A program made the position numbers and the translations under genes. The notes under the pieces were generated by a model. It saw nothing but the letters and a program-made list of their open reading frames with translations. It did no database searches and was not told where the DNA came from. From Methylosinus sporium (GTDB lineage: Bacteria > Pseudomonadota > Alphaproteobacteria > Rhizobiales > Beijerinckiaceae): DNA of 64,000 nt. This document shows, piece after piece, positions 1-7,649 of this stretch; the stretch's first letter is position 1; every line of letters starts with the position of its first letter. The DNA lies in NCBI RefSeq assembly GCF_003113265.1, contig NZ_PUIV01000005.1:124001-188000 (forward strand), written 5' to 3'.

Positions 1-135
1 GGCGAGGCGCGCATAGGCGTTGCGCGGCGCGAGCTCCGGCATCAGCAGCACGGAGACGATATGAACGGAGCCCGCGACGCAGACGGTCGCGAGCGCCCAG
101 GGCAGCCAGTCGAGATAGGTGCGAGATATTTTCAT
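1..135 (-). CDS. DUF1254-type membrane protein, N-terminal part
   Basis: Partial gene running off the window edge. The reverse strand from the ATG at 135 reads MKISRTYLDWLPWALATVCV and continues with one hydrophobic segment, ending (within the window) ELAPRNAYARLA. Its ATG overlaps the stop of the DUF1214 gene in an ATGA arrangement, so the two are translationally coupled. Small membrane proteins of the DUF1254 group commonly follow DUF1214 proteins in Rhizobiales; the assignment rests mainly on this neighbour and the short N-terminus. Confidence 0.6.
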   Translation of the reverse strand, partial: MKISRTYLDWLPWALATVCVAGSVHIVSVLLMPELAPRNAYARLA

Positions 136-704
136 GCGCAATGCAGTTTCACGATCTTCGGAAATGTCGCGGGGTCGGGCGCCGATTCGATGTCGAGCGG
201 CGTGTCATAGAGGCGCAGCACCAGCGTGAAAGGTTCTTTCGCTACAGGCAGCCAATTGCCCGGACGCGCCTGCGGGCCGATCTCGATCGCGAAGGCGCCG
301 CCCTCGCGACGCAAAATTTCGCTCGAGGTGAAGGCGTGGCGACCGGCGGGATTGTCGATGAGCCGCCCCGCGGCGCTGGTCGCGCCGAGCGTCCAGAAGC
401 GCGCCGTCGGCGTCGAGTCGGAGAGGCGGTAATCGCAACGTCCATCGAGCGGCGCGCCGTTCGAATCCGTATCAGCGAAAAAGGCGAGGCCTTGACCATG
501 GCCGAGCGGCGCCTCGCCCGAGCGCGCCAGCACGGCGCGCGCATAAGGATCGATATCGGAGCCGCCGTGGCGCGGCCAGGCGGTCCAGGGCCCGACATGC
601 ACCGCGCCGAAGCCGCGGCCGAGCCCGAGCGAAACGGCGGTGATCGCAAAGCCGAGCAGAAGACCCGCGATCATCACGGCGAAGGCCCGCACATAATTGA
701 TCAT
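132..704 (-). CDS. DUF1214 domain protein
   Basis: 190 residues with an N-terminal membrane anchor or signal segment (about residues 8-28, FAVMIAGLLLGFAITAVSLG) followed by a soluble domain. The C-terminal stretch with RPGNWLPV and LVLRLYDTPLD is typical of DUF1214 proteins, which resemble the C-terminal part of DUF1254/DUF1214 envelope proteins. The function is unknown; an envelope location is inferred from the N-terminus. It is co-transcribed with the overlapping downstream DUF1254-like gene and lies 10 nt after the penicillin-binding protein gene on the same strand. Confidence 0.75.
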   Translation of the reverse strand: MINYVRAFAVMIAGLLLGFAITAVSLGLGRGFGAVHVGPWTAWPRHGGSDIDPYARAVLARSGEAPLGHGQGLAFFADTDSNGAPLDGRCDYRLSDSTPTARFWTLGATSAAGRLIDNPAGRHAFTSSEILRREGGAFAIEIGPQARPGNWLPVAKEPFTLVLRLYDTPLDIESAPDPATFPKIVKLHCA

Positions 705-714
705 GCGAAATCCG

Positions 715-2940
715 TCAGCGCCGATCGGCGCGCTTGTCGGTGGGGGACGTCTGCGACGACGAGTCGGGGACGGAACGCTTCGGATCGTCGAATTTCATCT
801 TGGACTCGATCTGGCCGAGCGCCTCCAGCGCGCCGCGCGACAGCGCCGCGGGACGCGCCGGCGCGCCGAGCTCCACCGTCTTGGGCTGAGCGGCCGCCGC
901 CGCCGCGAGCGTCGCCGGCGAAGCGAGGCCGCGAATCGGCTTGATGGCTATGCCTTGATGCGCATAGGCCATGATGTCGCGCCATGTCTTCGCCGGCAAT
1001 GTGCCGCCGGTCATATTCGCCATACTCTCATTGTCGTCGTTTCCATACCACACGCAGCCGCCCAAATTGCCGGTAAAGCCGCAGAACCAGGCGTCCTTAT
1101 AGCCGTTGGTGGTGCCGGTCTTGCCGATCACGTCGACGCCCGGGCCGAGATTGGCGCGCCCGCCCGTGCCTTCGTCGATCACGCGCTTCATCATCGTGTC
1201 GAGCTCGGCGACTTTCTCGAAAGGCACGACCTGCTCCTGCGGCGGCGCGTCGCGATCATGCTGATAGAGAATCTCGCCGCGACTGTTGCGCGCCTCCACG
1301 GTGGCGTAGGGCGTCGTCTTCTTGCCGCCATTGGCGAAAGCGGCGTAGCCGGCGGCATGTTCGAGCAGGATCACATCGCTCTGCCCGACGGGCAGAGAGG
1401 GCGTATCCTCGAGCGGCGTGGTGATGCCGAGCTTGCGGCATGTGTCGATGATCTTGGCGCGGCCGGCGCGCGAATCGCCATTGCCGATCGCGATCGACAA
1501 TTGAATGGCGATGGTGTTGAGCGATTTGGCGAGCGCCAATGACAGCGGCAGCGAGCCGGCGTAACCGCCGCTGTAATTGTGGACGCAATAATTGCCGATG
1601 CAGGTCGGGCGGTCGGTGACGACCGTCGTCGGCTTGAATTTATTGGTCATCAATGCTGTGAGATAGACATAGGGCTTGAAGGAGGAGCCGGGCTGGCGCG
1701 CCGCCTCCGTCGCGCGATTGAACTGGCTCGCGCCATAGTCGCGCCCGCCGACGATGGCGCGCACGGCGCCGTCGAGCTCCATGAAGGCGGAGGCGCTCTG
1801 CTTGGCGCGATAGGCGCGGCCGCTCTCGCGCAGATTCTCCTCCACTACTTCGTCGGCGCGCTTCTGCACATTGGGATCGAGCGCGGTGCGGATCGTCAGC
1901 ACGCGGTCATCGCCGAACTTGCCGGCCTCGGCGAGGCGCTGCGCCTCCTTGAAGGCGAAGTCGAGATACCAATCCGGGCTCTGGTCGCGCTTGCGCTCGA
2001 TGGGCGTCGCCGGATTGCGCTGCGCGGCGACGATCTGGCTCTGCGTCATGAAGCCGGCGTCGACGAGATTGTCGAGCACGTCATTGGCGCGCGCGCGCGC
2101 CGCGGGAAGATTGACATGCGGGGCGTATTTGGTCGGCGCCTTGAAGAGGCCCGCGAGCATGGCGGCCTCCGACAGCGACACGTCGCGCACCGATTTGCCG
2201 AAATAGAATTCCGCCGCCGCCTGAATGCCGAAGGCGCCGCCGCCCATATAGACGCGGTCGAGATAGAGCTTCAAAATCTCCTGCTTGGCGAGGCGCTGCT
2301 CGAGCCAGAGCGCGAGAAAGGCCTCGTTGATCTTGCGGGTGATGGTGCGCTCATTGGAGAGGAACACGTTTTTGGCGAGCTGCTGCGTGATGGAGGAGCC
2401 GCCCTGCACCACGCCCGAGGAGCGCGCATTCACGGTGAGCGCGCGTCCCGTGCCGATGATGTCTATGCCGAAATGCTCATAGAAGCGGCGATCTTCGGTC
2501 GCCAGCACCGCCTTGATCACATAGTCGGGATATTGATCGAGCGGCACGGCGTCGTCATGCTTGATGCCGCGCTGTCCGGCGACCGCGCCATAGCGATCGA
2601 GAAACGTGATCGAGAGGTCCTGCTTCTTGAGCCAATCGTCGCTGGTCATGCGCATGGCGGAGATCGACAACGCCAGCGCGACAATGCCGCCGCCGAGCGC
2701 GAGCGTCAGCGACTCGCAGCCCAATTCCACCGCCGCCCGGCGCAGGCCGCGCACCTGGAAGCGGTTCATGAAGGCGGAAAAATTCTCATAGGCCTCGCGC
2801 GCGCCGCGGCTCGAATCGAAGAGGCTCGAGTCGATATAGGCGTCGAGCGCCAGCAGCAGCCTTGCGGCCCGCTTGTATAAGCGCGAGGATCGAATAGTCT
2901 CGAGCAATTGCGCCGCTCCCTTGGGCCCTCCGGGCGTCAT
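715..2940 (-). CDS. Class A penicillin-binding protein (PBP1A type)
   Basis: 741-residue bifunctional peptidoglycan glycosyltransferase/transpeptidase acting in the periplasm. Residues 78-97 form the single membrane anchor after a cytosolic tail. The GT51 domain follows, with EDRRFYEHFG at 149-158 and the GGSSITQQLAKN motif. The transpeptidase domain has the catalytic SxxK (GSSFKPY, near residue 420), SLN (near 470) and KTGTT (near 608). Length and motif order are those of an intact enzyme. The long soluble N-terminus before the anchor is common in rhizobial members. It polymerises lipid II and crosslinks stem peptides. It sits upstream of the DUF1214/DUF1254 pair on the same strand. Confidence 0.95.
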   Translation of the reverse strand: MTPGGPKGAAQLLETIRSSRLYKRAARLLLALDAYIDSSLFDSSRGAREAYENFSAFMNRFQVRGLRRAAVELGCESLTLALGGGIVALALSISAMRMTSDDWLKKQDLSITFLDRYGAVAGQRGIKHDDAVPLDQYPDYVIKAVLATEDRRFYEHFGIDIIGTGRALTVNARSSGVVQGGSSITQQLAKNVFLSNERTITRKINEAFLALWLEQRLAKQEILKLYLDRVYMGGGAFGIQAAAEFYFGKSVRDVSLSEAAMLAGLFKAPTKYAPHVNLPAARARANDVLDNLVDAGFMTQSQIVAAQRNPATPIERKRDQSPDWYLDFAFKEAQRLAEAGKFGDDRVLTIRTALDPNVQKRADEVVEENLRESGRAYRAKQSASAFMELDGAVRAIVGGRDYGASQFNRATEAARQPGSSFKPYVYLTALMTNKFKPTTVVTDRPTCIGNYCVHNYSGGYAGSLPLSLALAKSLNTIAIQLSIAIGNGDSRAGRAKIIDTCRKLGITTPLEDTPSLPVGQSDVILLEHAAGYAAFANGGKKTTPYATVEARNSRGEILYQHDRDAPPQEQVVPFEKVAELDTMMKRVIDEGTGGRANLGPGVDVIGKTGTTNGYKDAWFCGFTGNLGGCVWYGNDDNESMANMTGGTLPAKTWRDIMAYAHQGIAIKPIRGLASPATLAAAAAAQPKTVELGAPARPAALSRGALEALGQIESKMKFDDPKRSVPDSSSQTSPTDKRADRR

Positions 2941-3059
2941 GCGAACCGGGGGCGGATGATAGCACTCCTCGAGCCGCCTTGACGATGGCCGGCCCGCAGG
3001 ATCGCCGGCAGGATGAATAGAGCGCGCGCTGCGCCGCAGACGAGGGTCGAAGACAGAGT

Positions 3060-3557
3060 ATGGCGACGAAGACCGAAAAAGAGGCGGGCGAACCGTTCTG
3101 GATGAGGCCCTTGGACGAATTGACGCGGCCGCAATGGGAGAAGCTCTGCGACGGGTGCGGGCGCTGCTGCCTGGTCAAGCTCGAGGATGAAGATAGTGGG
3201 GAAATCTATCATACGAGCGTCGGCTGCGACCTGTTGGACGGCGACACCGGACGTTGCCGCGACTACGCCGGCCGCCAGACCAAAGTGCCCGATTGCGTGC
3301 GCCTCACCCTGAAGGCGCTCGCCGGGATCGCCTGGCTGCCGCCGACCTGCGCCTATCGCCTGCGCGCCGAAGGCAAGCCGCTCCCCGAATGGCACCCGCT
3401 CTTGACCGGCGATCCGGCCAGCGTCCACACGGCCGGCGTCTCCGTGCGCGGCCGCGTGGCGGCCCGCGAGCAGGAGGTGGAGACCGACGATCTTCCCAAT
3501 TTCATCGTGCTGTGGCCCAAGCGCTGGCCGCGGCGCAAGAAAGGGCGGGCGGCGTGA
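3060..3557 (+). CDS. YcgN/UPF0260 cysteine-cluster protein
   Basis: 165 residues matching the UPF0260 (YcgN) family: it starts with FWMRPLDELTRPQWEKLCDG, followed by the CDGCGRCC cluster, and has conserved cysteines in VGCDLL, GRCRDY, PDCVRL and PPTCAYRLR. The cysteine pattern suggests metal or Fe-S binding; the biochemical role is not established. It is transcribed divergently from the PBP gene, with about 120 nt between them. Confidence 0.9.
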   Translation: MATKTEKEAGEPFWMRPLDELTRPQWEKLCDGCGRCCLVKLEDEDSGEIYHTSVGCDLLDGDTGRCRDYAGRQTKVPDCVRLTLKALAGIAWLPPTCAYRLRAEGKPLPEWHPLLTGDPASVHTAGVSVRGRVAAREQEVETDDLPNFIVLWPKRWPRRKKGRAA

Positions 3558-3615
3558 GGCCTGCTTGCGACGTCTTCGATTTGATTATATTGCGGAAATT
3601 CGAGAGGGCGGCCAC

Positions 3616-3842
3616 ATGTCCAAACCCACGACGATGACCGTTCGCGTGAGCGGCGCATTGAGCGATTTCGTCGCCGCGCCGCGAATGTGGGCGAGAACGG
3701 CGCCTATGAGAATGTCAGCGAATATATTCGCGATCTGATCCGCCGCGACAAGGAGCGCGCGGAGACAGCGGCCTTCGAGCGCTTGAAAGCCGAGCTCGCT
3801 CACGCCTTCGCCGCGACTTCCGCACTTGAGACGTCGTTATGA
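3616..3842 (+). pseudogene. ParD-like antitoxin, frameshifted
   Basis: The ATG at 3616 opens MSKPTTMTVRVSGALSDFVA, the ribbon-helix-helix start of ParD/CC2985-type antitoxins, but this frame stops early near 3736. The rest of the family signature (NVGENGAYENVSEYIRDLIR, then a helix rich in R, E and K, ending SALETSL) is in another frame from about 3679 to the TGA at 3840-3842. A single-base deletion (or two-base insertion) near 3675-3682 explains it. The ATGA at 3839-3842 is where a partner toxin would start, but only a 12-codon ORF follows. It therefore looks like a dead toxin-antitoxin remnant at the edge of the phage-like cluster. Confidence 0.75.
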
Positions 3843-3851
3843 ATTTATTCC

Positions 3852-3878
3852 TTGACAGCGGGATGGTGGTCCTATAGA
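3852..3878 (+). promoter_or_regulatory. Possible sigma-70-like promoter
   Basis: TTGACA at 3852-3857 and TATAGA at 3873-3878 are separated by only 15 nt, shorter than the usual 16-18. It is the only convincing pair upstream of the phage-like cluster, so it is a candidate for driving it. Confidence 0.3.
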
Positions 3879-4007
3879 CAAATCCCATGCTCCAGAATTG
3901 CGCTTGGGGCGAGGGGCTTTGCCCGAGACTGGACCGCGCACCTTCAGGATCGCTCTTTCCGAGACATAGCGCGCGGCTTCCCCCGATCTCTACGTAAACA
4001 GCCGAAA

Positions 4008-4025
4008 GCGAGCCTGAAGGCTCGC
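4008..4025 (+). other. Short perfect hairpin before terS
   Basis: GCGAGCC-TGAA-GGCTCGC gives a 7-bp stem with a four-base loop in the 5' leader of the phage-like cluster, 33 nt before the first start codon. There is no T-run, so it is not an obvious terminator; it may be a leader RNA structure. Confidence 0.4.
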
Positions 4026-4058
4026 GGTCCGGGGCTTTCGTCCCATGGAGGCCGATGC

Positions 4059-4604
4059 ATGGCGCAAAAGTCGGACGCGCGCTCGTGTGACATCGTCACG
4101 CAGGCGAAGCTGCTCTATGACGCGGGCGTTACGCCGATCACGGAGGTGCGCGCGATGCTCGGCATGAGCGAGAGCGCGTTCCGCAGCTTTCGTGAAAGAG
4201 AGGGATGGCCGCTGCGGCCGTCGCCGATCAAGCGCAAGAGCGCCGAAGCGCCCCCCGTGTCGGAGCGACGGAGCGTCGCGCCGCCGCCGAGAGAGTCGCG
4301 CAGCCTCATCGCGCGGCTGGAGGAGGCGGTGGAGCGCGAGTTTCTGCGCGCCGAAACGGCGCTCGCGACATGCGGCGCAAAGGCGGCGCCCAAGACCATG
4401 GAGACGAGCGCACGCGTGCTCGCCAGCCTGGTGCGCAGCTTGGCGGAATTGAAGCGGATGAATCGCGACGCCGGCGCGGCGCGAGCGGAGGACGAGCTTG
4501 ATCGAGACGCTTTCGACGACGAGCCTCCCCGCCAATTGGCCGAACTCCGCGAGGAGCTTGCTCGCCGGCTCGAGCGCATGTGCGGCGAAGGGCCGGCTCG
4601 ATGA
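4059..4604 (+). CDS. Terminase small subunit-like protein
   Basis: 181 residues from the ATG at 4059, chosen because GGAGG lies at 4047-4051. Residues 10-45 (VTQAKLLYDAGVTPITEVRA and following) look like a helix-turn-helix module with a tryptophan after it (EGWPLRPSP), as in small terminase or DNA-recognition subunits of Rhizobiales phages and GTAs. A basic, proline-rich linker and a helical C-terminus rich in Arg and Glu follow. It overlaps the large terminase gene by about 107 nt in another frame. The role, packaging-site recognition or stimulation of TerL, is inferred from position and domain. Confidence 0.7.
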   Translation: MAQKSDARSCDIVTQAKLLYDAGVTPITEVRAMLGMSESAFRSFREREGWPLRPSPIKRKSAEAPPVSERRSVAPPPRESRSLIARLEEAVEREFLRAETALATCGAKAAPKTMETSARVLASLVRSLAELKRMNRDAGAARAEDELDRDAFDDEPPRQLAELREELARRLERMCGEGPAR

Positions 4605-5886
4605 GCTGATCGACGGATTTTCCGCGCGCGAGCTCGAAACGCTGCTCGCCGATTGGGAGTTCTGCGCGCGCGAGGATCAATGGCCGCCCTTGCTGGCGCC
4701 GGGCGGCGAGCCCTGGCGGGTCTGGCTGATATTGGGCGGACGCGGCGCCGGCAAGACGCGCGCCGGCGCCGAATGGGTGCGCGCCATCGCGCGCGGCCGG
4801 CCCCAATTTGCGACGCGACCCTTGTCGCCGATCGCGCTCGTCGGCGAGAGCGCCGCGCATGTGCGCGATGTGATGATCGAAGGCGTCTCTGGAATACTCG
4901 CCGCGCATCCGCGCAGCGAGCGGCCCTTGTGGGAGCCATCGCGCAAGCGGCTCACTTTCGACAATGGCGTCGTCGCGCAGGCTTTCTCGGCCGAAGATCC
5001 CGAGAGTCTGCGCGGCCCGCAATTTTCCGCCGCCTGGTGCGACGAGCTGGCGAAATGGCGCTATGCCGACGAGAGCTGGGACATGCTGCAATTCGGGCTG
5101 AGATTGGGCGAATGGCCGCGCCAGCTCGTCACCACCACGCCGCGCCCCATTCCTTTGCTGAAGCGCCTGCTGAGCGAAGACGGCGTCGTGACGACGCGCG
5201 CGACGACGCGGCAGAACGCCGCCAATCTCGCGCCATCCTTTCTCGAGAGCGTCGTCGCGCAATATGCCGGCACGCGATTGGGACGTCAGGAGCTCGACGG
5301 CGACATTGTCGAAGAGCGCGCCGACGCTCTGTGGTCGCGCGACATGTTGGAGAGCGTCCGCGTCACCGAGGCGCCGCGGTTCGAGCGCATCGTCGTCGCG
5401 GTCGACCCGCCCGCCTCCTCGACCAGGCGCGCCGATCGCTGCGGCATTGTCGCGGCGGGGACGGCGAACGGCATCGTGTTCGTGCTCGAGGATGCGACGC
5501 TCGAGGCGGCGCGTCCAGCGCAATGGGCGCGCGTCGCGGTGGCGCTCTATCACAGGCTCGAAGCCGACGCGCTGATCGCCGAAGTCAATCAGGGCGGCGA
5601 GATGGTGCGCGCCGTCATTCACGAAGCCGATCCGTCCGTTCCTGTGAAAGAGGCGCGCGCGACGCGCGGCAAATATTTGCGCGCGGCGCCGGTCGCGCAG
5701 CTCTATGAGCAGGGCCGCGTGCGCCATGTCGGCGCCTTTCCGGCGCTGGAAGACGAAATGTGCGATTTCGGAACGAACGGACTATCGTCGGGACGCAGTC
5801 CCGATCGGCTGGATGCGCTGGTGTGGGCGGTGACCGCGCTGGCCTTGACGCCGCGCGCGGCCGCGCCGCGTATGCGGCGAGTATAA
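4498..5886 (+). CDS. Terminase large subunit (GTA gp2-like)
   Basis: 462-residue packaging motor. The ATPase domain has Walker A GGRGAGKT at about residues 80-87 and a Walker B-like AAWCDE near 178-183. The C-terminal nuclease domain shows acidic positions in VAVDPP (about 302), DALIAEVNQGG (about 358) and DRLDALVWA (about 438). The TTG at 4498 is the start of the longest frame; the homologous region begins only near residue 35 (DELIDGFSARELETLLADW), so the true start may be internal. The sequence is of the RcGTA g2 type. It is followed by the fibre-like genes rather than directly by the portal gene, which departs from the canonical order. Confidence 0.9.
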   Translation: MIETLSTTSLPANWPNSARSLLAGSSACAAKGRLDELIDGFSARELETLLADWEFCAREDQWPPLLAPGGEPWRVWLILGGRGAGKTRAGAEWVRAIARGRPQFATRPLSPIALVGESAAHVRDVMIEGVSGILAAHPRSERPLWEPSRKRLTFDNGVVAQAFSAEDPESLRGPQFSAAWCDELAKWRYADESWDMLQFGLRLGEWPRQLVTTTPRPIPLLKRLLSEDGVVTTRATTRQNAANLAPSFLESVVAQYAGTRLGRQELDGDIVEERADALWSRDMLESVRVTEAPRFERIVVAVDPPASSTRRADRCGIVAAGTANGIVFVLEDATLEAARPAQWARVAVALYHRLEADALIAEVNQGGEMVRAVIHEADPSVPVKEARATRGKYLRAAPVAQLYEQGRVRHVGAFPALEDEMCDFGTNGLSSGRSPDRLDALVWAVTALALTPRAAAPRMRRV

Positions 5887-6053
5887 GTCTGAATTCGCTT
5901 CTTCGAACGCGTAAGTCGCCTTCCTTCCCCGCTCGCCGAGCGGAGGGGGCTCTTCCTCGAATGTCGAAGCTCTTTCGCTTTGCGTCGCGGCGAGGCAGCA
6001 TAGCCCGCTTCGCTCGACCATTGATTTCGCCCTCTCGTTCATGGAGAAAAATC

Positions 6054-6281
6054 ATGACTGACGCTGTCAAGAAACTCAAAGATCTGGGAGACGGGAGCTA
6101 TGCCGATGTCGTCTCCACCGTCGATTGGCCCGGCCAATGGGATTATCTGGAAAACACCTATTCTGGAACGAATCTGACGCAGACGGTCTATAAGATCGGC
6201 GGCTCGGGCGGAACGATCATCGGCACGCTGACGATGACCTATGACGCTTCCGGCAATCTCCTCACCGTGACGCGGAGCTGA
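6054..6281 (+). CDS. Small phage accessory protein, 75 aa
   Basis: Small protein starting MTDAVKKLKDLGDGSYADVV. The LGDGSY pattern resembles N-termini of many phage appendage proteins, and the C-terminal half (GGTIIGTLTMTYDASGNLL) is predicted beta-rich. The ATG at 6054 was chosen over far-upstream codons because it starts the recognisable sequence and has a purine-rich GGAGAAAA just upstream. It ends 4 nt before the next ORF, so the two are an operon pair inserted between terminase and portal. No specific function is recognised; virion decoration or fibre chaperone are possibilities. Confidence 0.6.
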   Translation: MTDAVKKLKDLGDGSYADVVSTVDWPGQWDYLENTYSGTNLTQTVYKIGGSGGTIIGTLTMTYDASGNLLTVTRS

Positions 6282-6285
6282 CGAC

Positions 6286-7497
6286 ATGGCTTGGCGACTG
6301 AATCCCTTTTCGGGAAAGATCGATTTCGCCGCGGAGGACCGCATCGTCGTGGCGGCGAACAACCCCCAGAAGCTGATGGACATCGGCTTGGACAATGTCG
6401 AAGCCGGCGCGCCTCCTTATCGCCTGCACTATTACGCCGCGCAGGTGGACGACGGCCCCGGCTCCGTCGACCCGCGCACATATTGGATTCACGATCTGAT
6501 CTGGGGTTGGAACACCAATCCCGGCGGAGCGCGAATTCTTTCGGGCGAGCCTGCGTGGTATCTGCATCTCGAGTCGAAGTTCCGGCTCGGCCCTGGGCAA
6601 AATCCGTTCCAGAGCGAATTTCATCTCGCGATGACGACGCTCGGCGATCAGGTCCTCCGGCCGATCACGGTCGGCTGCGCGCATGACGGGTCGTATATCG
6701 CCCATGGCTTTCTGACCGACAGGATGCGATGGAGCCGGCACGACGACAGCATGATCATGCTGCTCGATGCGGGGCCGGGCGGAAAGGCGAACTGGCACTG
6801 GACCGATGTGTTCGTGACGGTCGGCTACAATGATGCGCCGTTCATGTATCAGATCAAGAACGGCGGCGGCGTCCGCGCTCTTCCCTATTACGACGGCGAC
6901 AACGTCTATCAAATCGAAGGCCCGATCAAAATATCTGCGCTGTCGTCGCCTGCGACCGGCGCGGTCCTGTACAGCTTCGTCGCGCAGGAGCCGATGACCG
7001 CCGCATGGCTGCTGAACGGCTATCCCGTCACCGGCAAGGTGTGGGGATTGAAACATCAATTCAACTCGACGCTCGAGGCCTGCGAGCTGCTCGAGCAACA
7101 GAATGCGAGCGCGACTGCTCATGCGGTGAAGCAGTTGCAGACGGCAGGAGCCGGCTCCGGCGACCCGTTCACGCGCTATACGGTCGCCGGCATCGTCGAC
7201 TGGTCGACGGGAATCGACAATTCCGACGGCGATAAATTCAAAATCTCGCGCTCCAGCACGCTCGGCTCCGCCGACGTCGTCCAGAGCGATGGGACGACAT
7301 TCGACTTCCTCGCGCCGCCGAAGCTGCCGAGCTTTGCAGTAGCGGCGTTGCCGTCCGCGGCGACGATAGGCGCCGGCGCCTGCGCATTCGCGACCGATCT
7401 CGACGGCGCGGCCTTCGCCTATGGCGCGGCGGCGGTCGGCGGCGGCTCGCGCGGCGGCAAGGTGTTCTCCGACGGCTCGATCTGGCGCGAGGGCTGA
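6286..7497 (+). CDS. Putative phage fibre/appendage protein
   Basis: 403 residues. The start, MAWRLNPFSGKIDF, is a recurring phage-appendage N-terminus. The C-terminal 60 residues (LPSFAVAALPSAATIGAGAC ... VFSDGSIWREG) match the common fibre tail in which ALPsAA...A.VTD...VYSDG..WR.G recurs. The middle (about residues 45-270) is beta-rich and full of Trp and Tyr (WIHDLIWGW, ANWHWTDVFV), possibly a carbohydrate- or receptor-binding domain that I do not recognise. Its place between terL and portal is not part of the canonical GTA order. Confidence 0.6.
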   Translation: MAWRLNPFSGKIDFAAEDRIVVAANNPQKLMDIGLDNVEAGAPPYRLHYYAAQVDDGPGSVDPRTYWIHDLIWGWNTNPGGARILSGEPAWYLHLESKFRLGPGQNPFQSEFHLAMTTLGDQVLRPITVGCAHDGSYIAHGFLTDRMRWSRHDDSMIMLLDAGPGGKANWHWTDVFVTVGYNDAPFMYQIKNGGGVRALPYYDGDNVYQIEGPIKISALSSPATGAVLYSFVAQEPMTAAWLLNGYPVTGKVWGLKHQFNSTLEACELLEQQNASATAHAVKQLQTAGAGSGDPFTRYTVAGIVDWSTGIDNSDGDKFKISRSSTLGSADVVQSDGTTFDFLAPPKLPSFAVAALPSAATIGAGACAFATDLDGAAFAYGAAAVGGGSRGGKVFSDGSIWREG

Positions 7498-7649
7498 CGC
7501 GAGGAGCGCGACGCCCCTCTCGCATCTCGATCGCGACGCCCAGACCCGTTTTTCCGCCAGGGCGGGTGCGAGCGCGTCGCGAGGGGGCTCGCCTCGCGAC
7601 GCGCTCGAATCGCGCCGAAATTTCCCGAGCCGATCGATCGGACATCGTC

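Noticed and set aside
141-944. Long plus-strand frame opposite the DUF1214 gene
   Set aside because: Arg-rich low-complexity product, the mirror of a real high-GC gene on the other strand. The same reasoning removes most long frames opposite the PBP, cob, serA and serC genes.
3852-4058. Upstream extension of the terminase small subunit
   Set aside because: No start with a ribosome binding site; the encoded stretch is unlike the family. The ATG at 4059 has GGAGG at proper distance.
5929-5943. Terminator after terL (CCGCTC-GCC-GAGCGG)
   Set aside because: Only six base pairs and no T-run; a chance hairpin at this GC content is likely.
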